Shown here piece by piece: positions 1 through 9,901 of a stretch of 18,039 nt of DNA (position 1 is its first letter; every line of letters begins with the position of its first letter). The notes under the pieces are model-generated. The model was not told the origin of the DNA and made no database searches. It saw only the letters and a list, made by a program, of their open reading frames with translations. The DNA lies in NCBI GenBank assembly GCA_964495825.1, contig CAZBWI010000048.1:1-18039 (forward strand). The letters run 5' to 3'. This DNA comes from CAJBLF01 sp964495825 (GTDB lineage Bacteria > Patescibacteriota > Gracilibacteria > Absconditabacterales > Absconditicoccaceae). The translations under genes were made by a program, and so were the position numbers.

Positions 1-2
1 AT

Positions 3-2549
3 ATATATATATCTTCACCATCTCCACAACAATCAGCAAACACAAATACTACAACACCCCTGGATGATTTACTACAGATAGTACATAACATAGATCAATT
101 ACTCCAAAACAATACAACACCTGAAGAACAAGAAGAAAAAAACAAAAATATTACGATAAACATTCTAACTATGCCACGAACAGAAACAACAGCAAAACAA
201 TTCTTTGAAACAAGACCAGAAAGCGATTTCCAAGCAGTGATGAACTATTTCATATCACAAGGATTAGATGATAAAGATCTTCTAAAAGAAAAAGGCAAAA
301 TTACTGACCCAAACCTCAAAGCTCAAGTAGATAACTTCATCGCATTACTCACAACATACGAACCAAATTGTAAAATAATCAAAATAGGAAAAGCAAAAAA
401 TGATTTTTGAAGCCAGTTCCCAGAATGAACATTACTCATTCAAGTTGAAAACAATAATAATAAGGGAAAATATCTTACGCGAGGAAGTAACGAACACGTT
501 CAAGACCTCATCGCACAAAAGGCAAATTTCAAAAAAATCGATCGAACCAATCCAAATGAAATATATACATTTACGGACGATAACGGTAATTTTAGAGGAT
601 TTAAAAAGTTTTTAGAAAAACAAGATGCTAACTATTTCATCAGTAATATACCACAGATCATCAAGCAAATAATGACATATCAATATAATAATAATAATAA
701 TAATAATAAACCTCGTTCTGAATCACTGACAGAAAGCGAAATGAGAAACGGATATGCTACAGCTCTAACAGAGTTTATTGTAGAACATCCAGAACATATA
801 AGCAATTACAATAAATATATTACAGAAGAGAATCTTATATTACTTTGAGTAGATAAAGCGACAAGAATAAAAAATTACAACAAACTCGTAACAATATGGC
901 AAAAAAATCGAGCACAAATGAGCCAAGAAGAACAGCAAAGATTGATAAAATTATGAGCAACGATTGGAGCTCAAGAAAAGATTACTCCTCAAGAAGCCAT
1001 CAAAAAATGATTTGACGCATTAGTAGAACAATTCTGACCTATGCTTGTCCAAGTTCTTCAACGATTTGGGATAGGCAAGGGAACACTGCTTAGTATCTTC
1101 CATCATTACAAAGAAAAAATCAACGAACTGTACAAAAAAGAATACCAACTTTCTGAAACTCACATCCAAGCAATAACTAAAATACAGGGTAATTTTTCTA
1201 ACAATCCTATCAAAACTTCTGATAATAAACCAAAAAGACTTGTTACATCAAAAGATATTAGTGATGTATTTACACAAAAAAACAGAAACATATATACAGA
1301 CTTGATAAGACAAGATAACTACGCCAAACTAATCAATGTCAATGTCTTCAAAAGTGGAGTAGAGGAATATAACAAAAAACACAATACCACCTTAAAAGCA
1401 GAAGATATCATCACTACTTCAATCGACAAAACAACCAAAAAACCTATCATTACCAACATCATCAATCCATCAACATTCAACAACATCATAACAACTTTGG
1501 TAGATTCAGCAAAAACACGAAATAGAATAGCAAGTGCCAACGAACAAATGAAAACAGAAGTCAAAAAAGATAAAATCCCTCAATGATACAATGAACAAGG
1601 ACTGACAAGATCAGAAATAGATAGCTATATCATACACTCCCAGGCAGATATTGCAAGATACCTAACGGTAGCTCTTTTTACTGACAAAGATATCGCATAT
1701 ACCCTCGCAGAAAATGGACTCAATAACGGCACCGAAATAGCAAATCCAGATATTAATAAGAGTAAAGAAGGTCAAAACACACAGAAACAACTCACATTCA
1801 AAGATGGCATGTATAATACAAGCACATGAGTAACAGAAATGTGAGCGACAAAAAGAATCGATGAGATTATAGAAGATATAAATAATGCTCCAGACTATCT
1901 ACTCATAGTAGATAATAATAATAATAAAATTCCTGTAAAGAAAAAGAACGATTACACAGAATGAAACCAAATCATCACGACATATATACAAGCAAATTGA
2001 AAGAGAGTAGTTATTAACAAAAACCACAAAATCAAAGCACCAGAAACTATAGAAGACAAACGAACTATTCTCGATACACGATTGAATGCTCAAACGATTA
2101 AAGACGATAAATCAACATTTGAAGGCAATAACTATAAACTAAATGACAATAATACCTATCAAAAAGAACTAGCAAATATATCAGAACTATTTACCAATCA
2201 AACTAATTACCAAGAGCTCATAAGGGGAAACAACCAAACAACACTAAAGAGTATCGTAACCCCCCAAAACATCATCCATCTAAAAAATATGTTCACCTAT
2301 TGGAAACTTAAGAGTCAAAATACCCAACAAGACGACACATTTAAGGATGTACAAAGTTTTGAATATAACAAATTACAAAACATACATCCAAATAATAATC
2401 AAACCTACGAAGTTACAGCATCAGAACAAGATGGTATACAGATAACAGCAACAGAACAAAATACAGAAAAATTCACTATCACCATCAAAAATACTAATGG
2501 AACAATGAGTCTATGACGAAAAGATAAAACGTCAAATTCAACAAGCTAA
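3..2549 (+). CDS. Large hypothetical protein, 5'-truncated by the window edge
   Basis: One reading frame stays open from the window edge to a TAA at 2547 if UGA is read as glycine. At least a dozen in-frame TGA codons interrupt it under the standard code, for example at 408, 426, 846, 954, 1008, 1035, 1584, 1827, 1842, 1962, 1998 and 2514. About 848 residues are visible and the N-terminus is missing. The protein is rich in Asn, Lys, Thr, Gln, Ile and Glu. It has an Asn homopolymer coded by an AAT run at 687 and a short hydrophobic stretch near 1035-1100 (FGPMLVQVLQ, then W/R-FGIGKG). The N-terminal visible part is Ser/Thr/Pro/Gln-rich, as in a linker. I recognise no family and see no catalytic motif. 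The bias is typical of large surface or structural proteins in these lineages, but that is inference. The stop overlaps the convergent PAP2 gene by 4 nt. Confidence 0.75.
687..707 (+). repeat. (AAT)7 trinucleotide microsatellite inside the large CDS
   Basis: Seven uninterrupted AAT codons encode a poly-Asn stretch in frame in the large hypothetical protein. A shorter four-copy AAT run occurs at 1914-1925 in the same gene, also in frame. Unit-length change would not shift the frame, so such tracts can vary harmlessly between strains. Confidence 0.9.
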
Positions 2550-3163
2550 ATAATTTTCGCTATCTTTTCAGAAATTGTATAGATAAATCTATAGAGAGGT
2601 TTTCGCATCAGGACAAACGGAACTACAATACCGACAATACTTCACGCAATCACATCTGTCGGCCAATGAACTCATGAAGTAATTCTCGCAAAAGACGTAA
2701 TCAAAGAAAATATAATCAAGATTCCTCCAATTCGGAGGAATTTTTTCTCTTTGTTTATTATACCTCGAAACAATGTCATCATAGCAATTCACATAGTGAG
2801 TGCGGCATGATCAGAAGGGAAACTGCTCTTCGGCATAAAATGATTGAGAATAGTTTCGTTTTTGAGATCGGCAAGTCACAAGACAACATTTGGTCTCGTT
2901 TTATCAACGAAGAACTGTATGAAGATATTCATCAAAAAGCTTAGCAGCGTACCAAATCAGATACAAAGTGCAGAGACTTTATAATATATTTTTTTCTTCA
3001 ATATACCGTAAATATACAATATCAATAAGTAGATAGGATATATAAAGACAAAAATATCAGCTAATATCGGAATCCGATATGACCAAAAAACACTGACCTG
3101 CATTCACGCAAACAATGATTTCAACAGATTGACTCCTCGAGTCGGTTCGACTAATTTCCACAT
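2546..3163 (-). CDS. PAP2-superfamily membrane phosphatase
   Basis: This is a 205-residue integral membrane protein, readable only with UGA = Gly. The three acid-phosphatase signature motifs appear in order: KTRP (motif 1, plus-strand about 2900-2915), PSDHA (motif 2, about 2808-2822) and ARITSGVHWPTD (motif 3, about 2655-2690). The catalytic His and Asp of motif 3 and the conserved Arg residues (both AGA) are present. The motif-3 glycine is coded by UGA. Family members dephosphorylate lipid pyrophosphates such as undecaprenyl diphosphate or phosphatidylglycerol phosphate; the substrate here cannot be told. Hydrophobic segments flank the motifs as usual. The ATG at 3163 lies 35 nt after the nth stop, suggesting cotranscription. 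The stop at 2546-2548 overlaps the convergent large CDS. Five CGA/CGG codons fall outside the catalytic motifs, which fits Trp. Confidence 0.85.
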
Positions 3164-3198
3164 TACTCTACAACTAAAAAACTAAAAATTCTTTCCTT

Positions 3199-3834
3199 TT
3201 ACCTTATTCTTTGTACCTGATTTTTATAATAATCACATATTTTCTGTAACTTACAGTTCTCGCATTTAGGTTTCACTGCCTTACAGTAATAACGACCGAA
3301 CAGCACCAGAGCATGATGCGCATGGTCTTTGTAGCTATCTGGGATAAGTTTTTCAAGTTGTTCCGATGTCTGTTCGGGTGTTTTTGTATGTACTATTCAC
3401 AACCTATTGCTGACTCTATGAATATGAGTATCTACCGCAATAAATGGTTTATCATATAAGACATGAGCAATTAATTTCCCAGTCTTTACGCCAACTCACG
3501 GCAATTGCATCAGCTGTTTCAAATCATGAGGAATTTTTTTCCATTGTTTCAAAAGTTTCGCAGTTTCTCAAATATGTTTGGCTTTGGTATTGTAGTAGTT
3601 TATCGAACGTATTGCTGTCATAAAAGATGAAAAACCAAGCGCCAATAAGTCTTCAGGGGTTTTTATTTGTTTAAAAAGTTTTTCTGTCACTTTATTTACT
3701 TGAATATCCGTAGCTTGAGCAGACAGCATCACTGCAACTACAAACTGAAAAGGAGTAGAGTAGTGAAGCTCTGTTTTTGGAGAAGGAAAGAGTTCCTTGA
3801 GATAATCAAATATAATGAGAAGTTGTTTATTCAT
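3199..3834 (-). CDS. nth: Endonuclease III (base-excision DNA glycosylase/AP lyase)
   Basis: At 211 residues this matches the length of E. coli Nth. The enzyme removes oxidised pyrimidines from DNA and nicks the abasic site by beta-elimination. The N-terminal part carries the family sequence MLSAQATD. The helix-hairpin-helix is LPGVGVKTG, with the catalytic Lys in place and one of its glycines coded by UGA. The catalytic Asp follows in AVDTHIHRV. The C-terminal [4Fe-4S] motif is C-x6-C-x2-C-x5-C (YYCKAVKPKCENCKLQKIC). Under the standard code the gene would stop after about 88 residues, so it is a good internal test of UGA = Gly. It lies between the tRNA gene upstream and PAP2 downstream on the same strand. 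The Fe-S ligand set links it functionally to the Suf genes in the window, though not in an operon. Confidence 0.95.
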
Positions 3835-3897
3835 ACATATGTATCATATAATATGTAGTATTCCAGTAAAGCTGGTTAACCTAGCCTTATCTGCCTA

Positions 3898-3971
3898 TGG
3901 CAGGGTCGGTAGGAATCGAACCTACGCTACTGGCTTCGGAGACCAGTGTGATACCATTTCACCACGACCCT
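3898..3971 (-). tRNA. tRNA with anticodon CCG, body of tRNA-Trp (probable tRNA-Trp decoding CGG)
   Basis: This is a complete cloverleaf with encoded CCA. Acceptor AGGGTCG pairs perfectly with CGACCCT. The D arm is GTGA/TCAC, the anticodon arm is CTGGT-CTCCGAA-GCCAG, the variable loop has 4 nt and the T arm is GTAGG-TTCGATT-CCTAC. The anticodon is CCG, which reads CGG, Arg in the standard code. The body, however, resembles bacterial tRNA-Trp: A1-U72, discriminator G73, anticodon loop CTCCxAA, and U rather than A at position 20, where A20 is the main tRNA-Arg determinant in E. coli. C35 and G36, which ArgRS also reads, are present, so identity is not certain from sequence alone. Conserved Trp positions in SufB coded by CGG (residues 39 and 176) support Trp charging. 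An automatic anticodon-based call would be tRNA-Arg. Confidence 0.93.
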
Positions 3972-3989
3972 ATTACAAATTTTTCATTA

Positions 3990-4388
3990 TTAACGGTTTA
4001 CTCTTCATTCGTTTCTTCGTACTTCATAACTAACACGTTTAGCTTCAATACATTGTTTAACCATCTGCTCATTTCTATTGAGCGTAGATGTTCATGTTTT
4101 GATTTCCAAGAACACTATCTTATTGAGATTTCCTTGGGAAAGTCAATCCAAAACCAAGTAATCCACGCCTTTTCACAAAAATACAAGATCCTTGTAAAAA
4201 TAAGGAAAATGAGGAAGTAAGGGAGCAATTTTTTCGTTCACATGTCCAAGCACCACATTACGTGATCTAGTCACTGCATCAGTTCTCTGGTGTTTTATTT
4301 TAAACATAAAGTAGATGTTCGCAATAAGATATCATACAATGAGTCAGAGAATGATACCAATGATAATGAGTCAGAGATCTGGATTCAT
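3990..4388 (-). CDS. Membrane-anchored endonuclease related to archaeal Holliday junction resolvase (PF10107 type)
   Basis: This 132-residue protein becomes continuous with UGA = Gly. A single N-terminal transmembrane helix (about residues 5-25, Gly/Ile/Leu-rich, three of its glycines UGA) is followed by a basic patch with conserved arginines (RTDAVTRSR, coded AGA/AGA/CGT). Next comes PLLPHFPYFYKD, then a PD-(D/E)xK-like core: VDYLVLDGLSQG followed by IVFLEIKTG. This order matches the family annotated as predicted secreted or membrane endonuclease distantly related to archaeal resolvases (COG4741). The reaction is not established for the family as far as I know. I chose ATG 4388; a GTG further upstream in frame would add about ten hydrophobic residues. 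A good promoter and a palindrome lie upstream. The tRNA gene begins 18 nt after the stop. Confidence 0.75.
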
Positions 4389-4444
4389 AATCAATAATAT
4401 AATGATAAATCATAGCACATATAAGAAAAATGATACCAAAAAGC

Positions 4445-4462
4445 AATATCGTTAACAATATT
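4445..4462. promoter_or_regulatory. 18-bp near-perfect palindrome (operator candidate)
   Basis: AATATCGTTAACAATATT is a palindrome except for one mismatched pair around the GTTAAC core. It sits immediately downstream of the predicted minus-strand -10 box, across the expected transcription start of the PF10107-type gene, where a bound repressor would block initiation. The regulator is unknown. Confidence 0.45.
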
Positions 4463-4463
4463 C

Positions 4464-4493
4464 ATTATATAAAATAAAAATAAAATAAGTCAA
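4464..4493 (-). promoter_or_regulatory. Sigma-70-type promoter for the PF10107-type gene, tRNA and nth group
   Basis: On the minus strand a TTGACT -35 (plus positions 4488-4493) is separated by 18 nt from a consensus TATAAT -10 (4464-4469). The predicted start is around 4457, giving a leader of about 70 nt before ATG 4388. No terminator is evident before the tRNA, so the tRNA and nth may be read from here. Confidence 0.55.
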
Positions 4494-4563
4494 TATTTTT
4501 TATAAATCATAAAAAAATGATAAAGAAAACTGAAGTATACACAAAATTTTCCTGCCTGATTTT

Positions 4564-4591
4564 TTGCATTTTTAGGGTTTCCGGATATAAT
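4564..4591 (+). promoter_or_regulatory. Sigma-70-type promoter for the pilus operon
   Basis: TTGCAT (4564-4569), a 16-nt spacer and a consensus TATAAT (4586-4591) lie 40 nt upstream of the pilB start. It is divergent from the promoter at 4464-4493, and together they occupy the 243-nt gene-free interval 4389-4631. Confidence 0.5.
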
Positions 4592-4631
4592 TAATCTATC
4601 TCATTATTTAGTACGATAATACACAAAAAAG

Positions 4632-5951
4632 ATGATAGAAATCGATTACAAAGCGAAATTAGACGAAGCAGTCCTCCAATCAGATGTGGTGAAGATTTTT
4701 GATAATCTTCTCACCGTAGCAGTCGAAGCAGGAGCTTCAGATATCCATATCGAACCAATGGAAAATTATTGCAGAATAAGAATCAGGATCGATTGACGTT
4801 TGCAAGAACTTATTCAATATCCCAAAAACCTCCATGAAAGTATCATCTCAAAATTCAAGATAGAATCAGGACAGATGAGACCTGATGAAAAGAGGATACC
4901 ACAAGATGCGAGAGTATCAAGTGTTACTCTAACAAACAAAGAAATCGACCTTCGTGCAAATACGTTTCCTAGTGTACGAGGGGAATGTCTTGTGATGCGT
5001 ATTGTAGACAAATCCATCAAGGTCCCTCCATTAGAAGAGCTAGGAATCGAAGGAAGCAACAAAAACATCATCTACAGACATCTTACCTATCCCAATGGTA
5101 TTATTTTGTGTACATGACCGACATGATCAGGTAAAACAACAACATTGTATGCATGTCTTGATTATGTAAACAAAACTGAAGTAAATATCATCACCTACGA
5201 AGATCCAGTAGAAAATAAAATGGCTGGGCTCAATCAAGCACAGATTAGAGCAGATATCGGATTTACATTTGCCAACGGACTTAGAGGGGGACTTAGACAG
5301 GATCCTGATATCATGATGGTAGGAGAAATCCGCGATAAGGAAACTTTGGATATGGCGATGGAATCAGCTATGACGTGACATTTAGTGTTTTCTACTGTTC
5401 ATACCAATTCATCTGCAGAAACTATTACGAGAGTCTATAATCTTTGAGCAAAACCATATATGGTCGTAGGTACCTTCAATCTTGTTATGGCAGAAAGATT
5501 AGCAAGAAAAGTGTGTGAACATTGTAAAATTCAAATATCCGTAAAAGATGACCCCAAATATATATTTGCCAAAGAAAGTTTAAGAAATTTTGACAAAGAA
5601 GCACTAAAAAATGAAGTAGTGAGCAGAAAAATTACCCAACAACAACGAAATGATTTTATCAATGATGGTATGATATATATTGGTAGTGGAAAAGATCCTA
5701 AAACCTGAGAAACTTGTCCTGTCTGTGGAGGTAGCGGATACAAAGGAAGAATAGGTATATTTGAAATGATGGATTATACTGACGAGATCAAAAATATGCT
5801 CCTAGAAGGAAAAACAGCATTTGAGGTAGAAAAATTAGCGCTTCAAAAAGGAATGATAAATCTTGAGAGAGATGGTGTCTTCAAAGTCATCAAAGGAATG
5901 ACTACGCTTGATGAAATCTATAGATACGTAAAAGTGAAATTTGATAAATAG
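4632..5951 (+). CDS. pilB: Type IV pilus assembly ATPase PilB/GspE, short form
   Basis: This 439-residue hexameric motor ATPase drives pilin polymerisation at the inner membrane. GASDIHIEP (about residues 34-42) opens the N2 domain. Walker A is GPTGSGKTTT from residue 162, with its first two glycines coded by UGA. The Asp box is ITYEDPVE, Walker B is MMVGEIRD near 228-235, and the His box VFSTVHTN follows. A zinc-binding tetracysteine is present: CEHC at 295-298 and CPVC at 362-365, then GYKGRIGIFE. The usual N-terminal MshEN/N1 region is absent; common PilB proteins have about 550-570 residues. Residue 116, in SV-x-GE, is a CGA codon where the family often has an aromatic residue, which fits Trp. 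Under the standard code the gene would be split into four or more pieces. pilC follows after 17 nt. Confidence 0.95.
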
Positions 5952-5968
5952 TTTTATTTGATAGAGTA

Positions 5969-7060
5969 ATGATGAAAATCAGCAAACTAGGATTCTTCGA
6001 AAAATTTATCATCAAGAAATTCTTCGCACCCAAGCTCAAACAGAAGACAAATTTTTTTAGATTGCTCGCAGTAGCACAGAGATCATGACTTGGACTCAGA
6101 GATGCATTATTTTCCATCAAAAATTCAGAAAGTAGTAAAGGATTGATAATAATTATCGAGGATTTAATTGATCAATTGACGCAAGGATATATGCTTTCGC
6201 AAGCAATGGAAAATCATGATTATTTCTTCAAGGAAGAAGAGATAGCATTAGTGAGATCAGCAGAAACAATGGGAAATCTACCGGAAATTTTAGATGAAAT
6301 TGCTATTGAACTTGAAAATAATGAAAGGATCAACGGCAAAATCAAGAGGGCAATGACATATCCTATCGTACTTATCGTCTTTGCATTCGTAGCAGTGACA
6401 ATATTACTTATCTACGTCATACCTACGATAGTAAGCATGTTCCCAGATCAACAACAGCTTCCAAATCTTACGAAATTTATGATGAGTGCATCGTCATTTC
6501 TCAAACAAACACGATTCTTGATAGTTGTGATTATCATAGGCATCATAATGCTATATAGATTCCTATACAAATATATTCTGACATTCAAAATCTTTATAGA
6601 TAAGATTTTCGTCACGATACCAGCTATTTCTGGTGTAGTCAAGACGTACTATATGTATAGATTTTCTAAGCTACTAAGCCAATTATACAAAGCAGGAGTC
6701 AGTCCTATCGTTTCTATGAAACTTATAGGAAATACGTTCACCAATTTTTTCTACAGAAAAAAAGCACTGGAAATAAAAGAAAATCTCCATGCCGGATTCT
6801 CCTTTGCTGAATCTATGGAAGGATCATCATTATTTGATCCGATATTAGTACAGATTATTCACGTAGGGGAGGATACAGGAAATATCACTGAAGTTCTGAA
6901 AAAAATGGCAGATTTTTATCGCGATATGTTACAAACAAAGATAGATATCCTTATGGATTTGATCCAACCGATCCTCATGGCGATCATAGCGGTAGTCATA
7001 GGAATGATTGTAGGATCAATCTTCTTGCCGATGGCAGAACTCGTCAACGTTATCCAATAA
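5969..7060 (+). CDS. pilC: Type IV pilus inner-membrane platform protein PilC/GspF
   Basis: The 363-residue platform protein couples the PilB motor to the pilus base. It has the two-repeat T2SF layout: a cytoplasmic helical domain ending in AETMGNLPEIL, a membrane helix at about 131-158, a second helix at about 180-200, a second cytoplasmic domain with GEDTGNITEVLKKMADFY, and a C-terminal helix at about 328-355. One UGA near residue 38 (RSGLGLRDAL) is a conserved glycine. CGA at residue 182 lies at the start of the second membrane helix, where many relatives have Trp. The start is one of two tandem ATGs (5969 or 5972). The preceding gene ends 17 nt upstream, so the two are cotranscribed. Confidence 0.93.
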
Positions 7061-7081
7061 ATTTATATCGTATCACGCAAA

Positions 7082-7819
7082 ATGATAAAAAAATTCCTGA
7101 TCATCATCCTAGCAGCCATTAGTACACTCGCTATTCAGCATTCCTTGTATGCACAGGAAACCGTGGGATTAAACAATGTTGTATTCGAAGAACCTACAAA
7201 CACAACTACGATGATTACTCATGGATTTCTTATAAATGACTTTAGCTATATCGCAGTCAAACTGCATCTTTATATAGCAGGCAAAAATATCGAAACAATC
7301 AATTATCAAGGAGAGATTCTGGATACTATCAAAACATTGGAAATACTTACCAAGACAGACGTCATAACGATGCTCGATCTCTCAGACAACAAAGAAGCTA
7401 CATTAGCAAAATACCTCAGTGAATGTAATCAAGCTCTCCAAAAAGGGAATACACTTTCGATATATCTAAAACAAGAAATGAATATATTAAAAATGAATAT
7501 AGACGCCTGTCTCCAAGACAAAAACATCAGTGACAAAGCATATTTTGACGCAGTAGGAAGATATGATCAGCATATTATGGAAGTATCGCTTGCTGATTCT
7601 ATTACCTATGAAACCTGTGCGACTCAAAATAGGATCAAGTACAATGCTCAAGCAAGTATAGCAAATAAATTGGTATTTTATCTCTGACTTCTGCAAAAAA
7701 AATACGATGTACTTGTTGCCAAACAAGATATAGTAACAAAAAATTTCACGGTATTTAGGGATAATATTCTAAATGACCTCAATGAAATAAACAATCTACT
7801 CCAACAGTACAAATTTTAA
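7082..7819 (+). CDS. Secreted hypothetical protein in the pilus operon
   Basis: The 245-residue protein has a clear signal peptide: MIKK, a hydrophobic core and likely cleavage after SLYA, about residue 24. The mature part is predicted mostly helical and carries three widely spaced cysteines (one in LSECNQ, one in DACLQD, one in YETCAT). One UGA codon (7685) separates the last 44 residues under the standard code. It starts 21 nt after pilC and is followed by a stem-loop before the next gene. I recognise no family. Position suggests a periplasmic or surface role linked to the pilus, by inference only. Confidence 0.75.
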
Positions 7820-7854
7820 ACTACTCATTGAACTTTATCAGCAAATAGCTACCT

Positions 7855-7877
7855 TCAGGATAGGAGATTTATCCTGA
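7855..7877 (+). terminator. Stem-loop followed by T-rich stretch between two operon genes
   Basis: A perfect 8-bp inverted repeat (TCAGGATA/TATCCTGA) encloses a 7-nt loop (GGAGATT). After it comes CATATTTTTGTG, which contains five T. It sits in the 71-nt gap between the secreted protein and the membrane-anchored protein. It could act as a weak intrinsic terminator or attenuator. The loop carries a GGAG that resembles a Shine-Dalgarno core but lies too far from ATG 7891 to serve it directly. Confidence 0.45.
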
Positions 7878-7890
7878 CATATTTTTGTGT

Positions 7891-9054
7891 ATGGAAACGA
7901 AACATATGATAGCAAAACATCATCAGATATTGACCATCATTGCATGAGTATGATTGGTAATTTCATCTATATTCATTATGTATGCAGCGAATGAAGGGAG
8001 AAAATATGAAGAAATATATACACAGACAGGAATACATAAATGGCAACAGACGCTCCAAGCAAACGAAGCAATCAATGCTCATGACTATCACACAGCTCTG
8101 ACACTCATCAGTGGCAAAAATAGTGAAGATTATTACAATCGCTGAACTATCCAGACGCTTCTGGCATACGAACATGCACTAGAAAATAGTATTTCATGAT
8201 TGGAAACCGCACAAAAATTGATAGCACAAGCACAACAGAATTTTTCTATAGCAAAAAAACTGAAATGATCAGATGTAATCCAAAAGGCTATCACAAAAAA
8301 TCAGCAGACAGCAACATCTCTATCATCAGTGATAGATATCAAAAGATGTTATAGCATAGGACAGGAGATTATCACTAGCATCAACGACATCAATGCGACC
8401 ATAAATGATATCCATGATATCCTCAATCAAGAAGAACAATATATAGACAAAAGATCATTACGTTTGGATACTATATGCGAAGCAAAACTTCGTTATATCG
8501 TCGATACAAGCAAGGAACAAGTAGGCATGTTGAAATTGGATATGGAAGGAAAAAGAAAAATTTATCTGGATGATATACGTACAAGGATAGATGATCCTAT
8601 GACCTGTCTCCAGTCACCGTACGAAAATATTATTCCGTCAATCAACAAAGGAAAAGCAGGATTAGTAGCATACCAACAACTCCATCAACATACTGTAGAT
8701 GTATTCAAAAGCAATAATCAACAGTTGATCAACGAGCTGTGTAATGAAAGCAAAAACGACGCACAACTCAATCAGCAGATTGAAGATTCTGTACAAGAAC
8801 TCTTAGAAACATTACATGAAAACACCTTAGACACACAGCAAAAAAAGAGAGTGACCAACGAAAAAAATCATAAAGATTTCTTTACAGAAAATGAAAAAGA
8901 AGTATTGCAAACAATACAAACTATCAATACCTGATGGATACAAACCATTCTCAAAATCAGAAATAAAGGAAATTATGATCCTATAAAATACCTCAACGAG
9001 ATGTTCAATCAATTTTACGGCAACTCCGGAGACTTTATCAACCTCCATAAATAA
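7891..9054 (+). CDS. Membrane-anchored helical hypothetical protein
   Basis: This 387-residue protein has one N-terminal membrane helix (about residues 13-32, with two UGA glycines) followed by a long predicted helical and coiled-coil ectodomain. Residues about 45-90 look TPR-like (ANEAINAHDYHTALTL, then DYYNRGTIQTLLAYEHAL), with a UGA glycine in YYNRG. The C-terminal half is rich in Gln, Asn, Glu and Lys and contains four cysteines. Under the standard code it would be broken at 8143, 8197, 8266 and 8932. It closes the pilus block and precedes sufC by 37 nt. I recognise no family. A role in pilus or envelope assembly is inferred from context only. ATG 7906 is an alternative start. Confidence 0.75.
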
Positions 9055-9091
9055 CAACTTTCAATATTTTAACCTTCAACATTTTACTCCT

Positions 9092-9817
9092 ATGCTTTCA
9101 ATCAAAACTCTCACCGTCCAAGTAGAAAACACAATCATACTCAACAACATTTCGATGGATTTCGATCTGGGGAAGAATTATTGTATCATCGGAAAAAATG
9201 GTTCAGGAAAATCATCACTGGCCATGACCACTATGGGACATCCGAAATATAAAATCATAAATGGTGACATAACCATAGATAAAAAATCAATCCTCAAGCT
9301 CGATCCGAACGAAAGAGCTAAACTCTGACTATTCGTTGCATTTCAACATATCCCAGAAATCAAAGGGATAAAGCTTTTCGAATTCCTCAGATCCGTATAC
9401 GACGCGAAGAACGGAACCACGACATCATTTCTCGCATTCAAAAAAATCATAGAGCCATTAATGAAAGAATTGAACATCAATTCAGAATTTCTACGAAGGG
9501 ATCTCAATGTCGGATTCAGCGGGGGAGAGAGGAGAAAAATAGAAGTCCTGCAACTGAAATTACTCCAGCCGAAATATATTTTTCTCGATGAAATTGATAG
9601 TGGATTAGATGTTGATGCATTTAAATCCGTAGCCAAGATGATGTCCAAGTTGAATCACGACAAAAATACCTTCATTATCATCACGCATATCTTCGATATT
9701 CTGAAACATATCCCCGTAGATAATGTGTATGTCCTGGAAGAAGGGGAAATCATCCAGAAAGGAGATCAGAAATTAGTAGATAAGATAAAGAAAGAAGGTT
9801 TTAGCCAATCCAAATAA
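9092..9817 (+). CDS. sufC: Fe-S cluster assembly ATPase SufC
   Basis: This 241-residue ABC-type ATPase powers the SufBCD scaffold in the cytosol. Walker A is GKNGSGKSS (about residues 34-42), the Q-loop is LFVAFQHIPEIKG (SufC-specific form), the signature is GFSGGERRKIE, and Walker B is YIFLDEIDSGLDVD with the catalytic Glu. The H-loop is ITHIFDIL. The glycine before LFVAFQ is coded by UGA (9329-9331), matching the family's RARLG-L-F. Without recoding the protein would be two fragments. It precedes sufB by 84 nt. No membrane segments are present, as expected. Confidence 0.95.
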
Positions 9818-9901
9818 TGTCTAATACAAAACCAATAATAAAAGAAGTTCTAAAAAAAGATAAATAACAAAGAATGTTTATCAAAAAATACATATAGAAG
9901 C

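Noticed and set aside
3898..3971. Straight call as tRNA-Arg(CCG)
   Set aside because: The anticodon says Arg, but the body matches tRNA-Trp and CGG falls on conserved Trp positions; kept as probable tRNA-Trp, with Arg as the alternative.
4338..4377. Direct repeat AATGAGTCAGAGA (two copies, 27 nt apart)
   Set aside because: In frame with the membrane helix of the PF10107-type gene; it encodes a repeated Leu-Gly-Leu-Ile pattern and needs no other explanation.
9817..9867. A 16-residue ORF overlapping the sufC stop (TAATG)
   Set aside because: Too short, no recognisable features, and the arrangement is likely by chance in AT-rich sequence.
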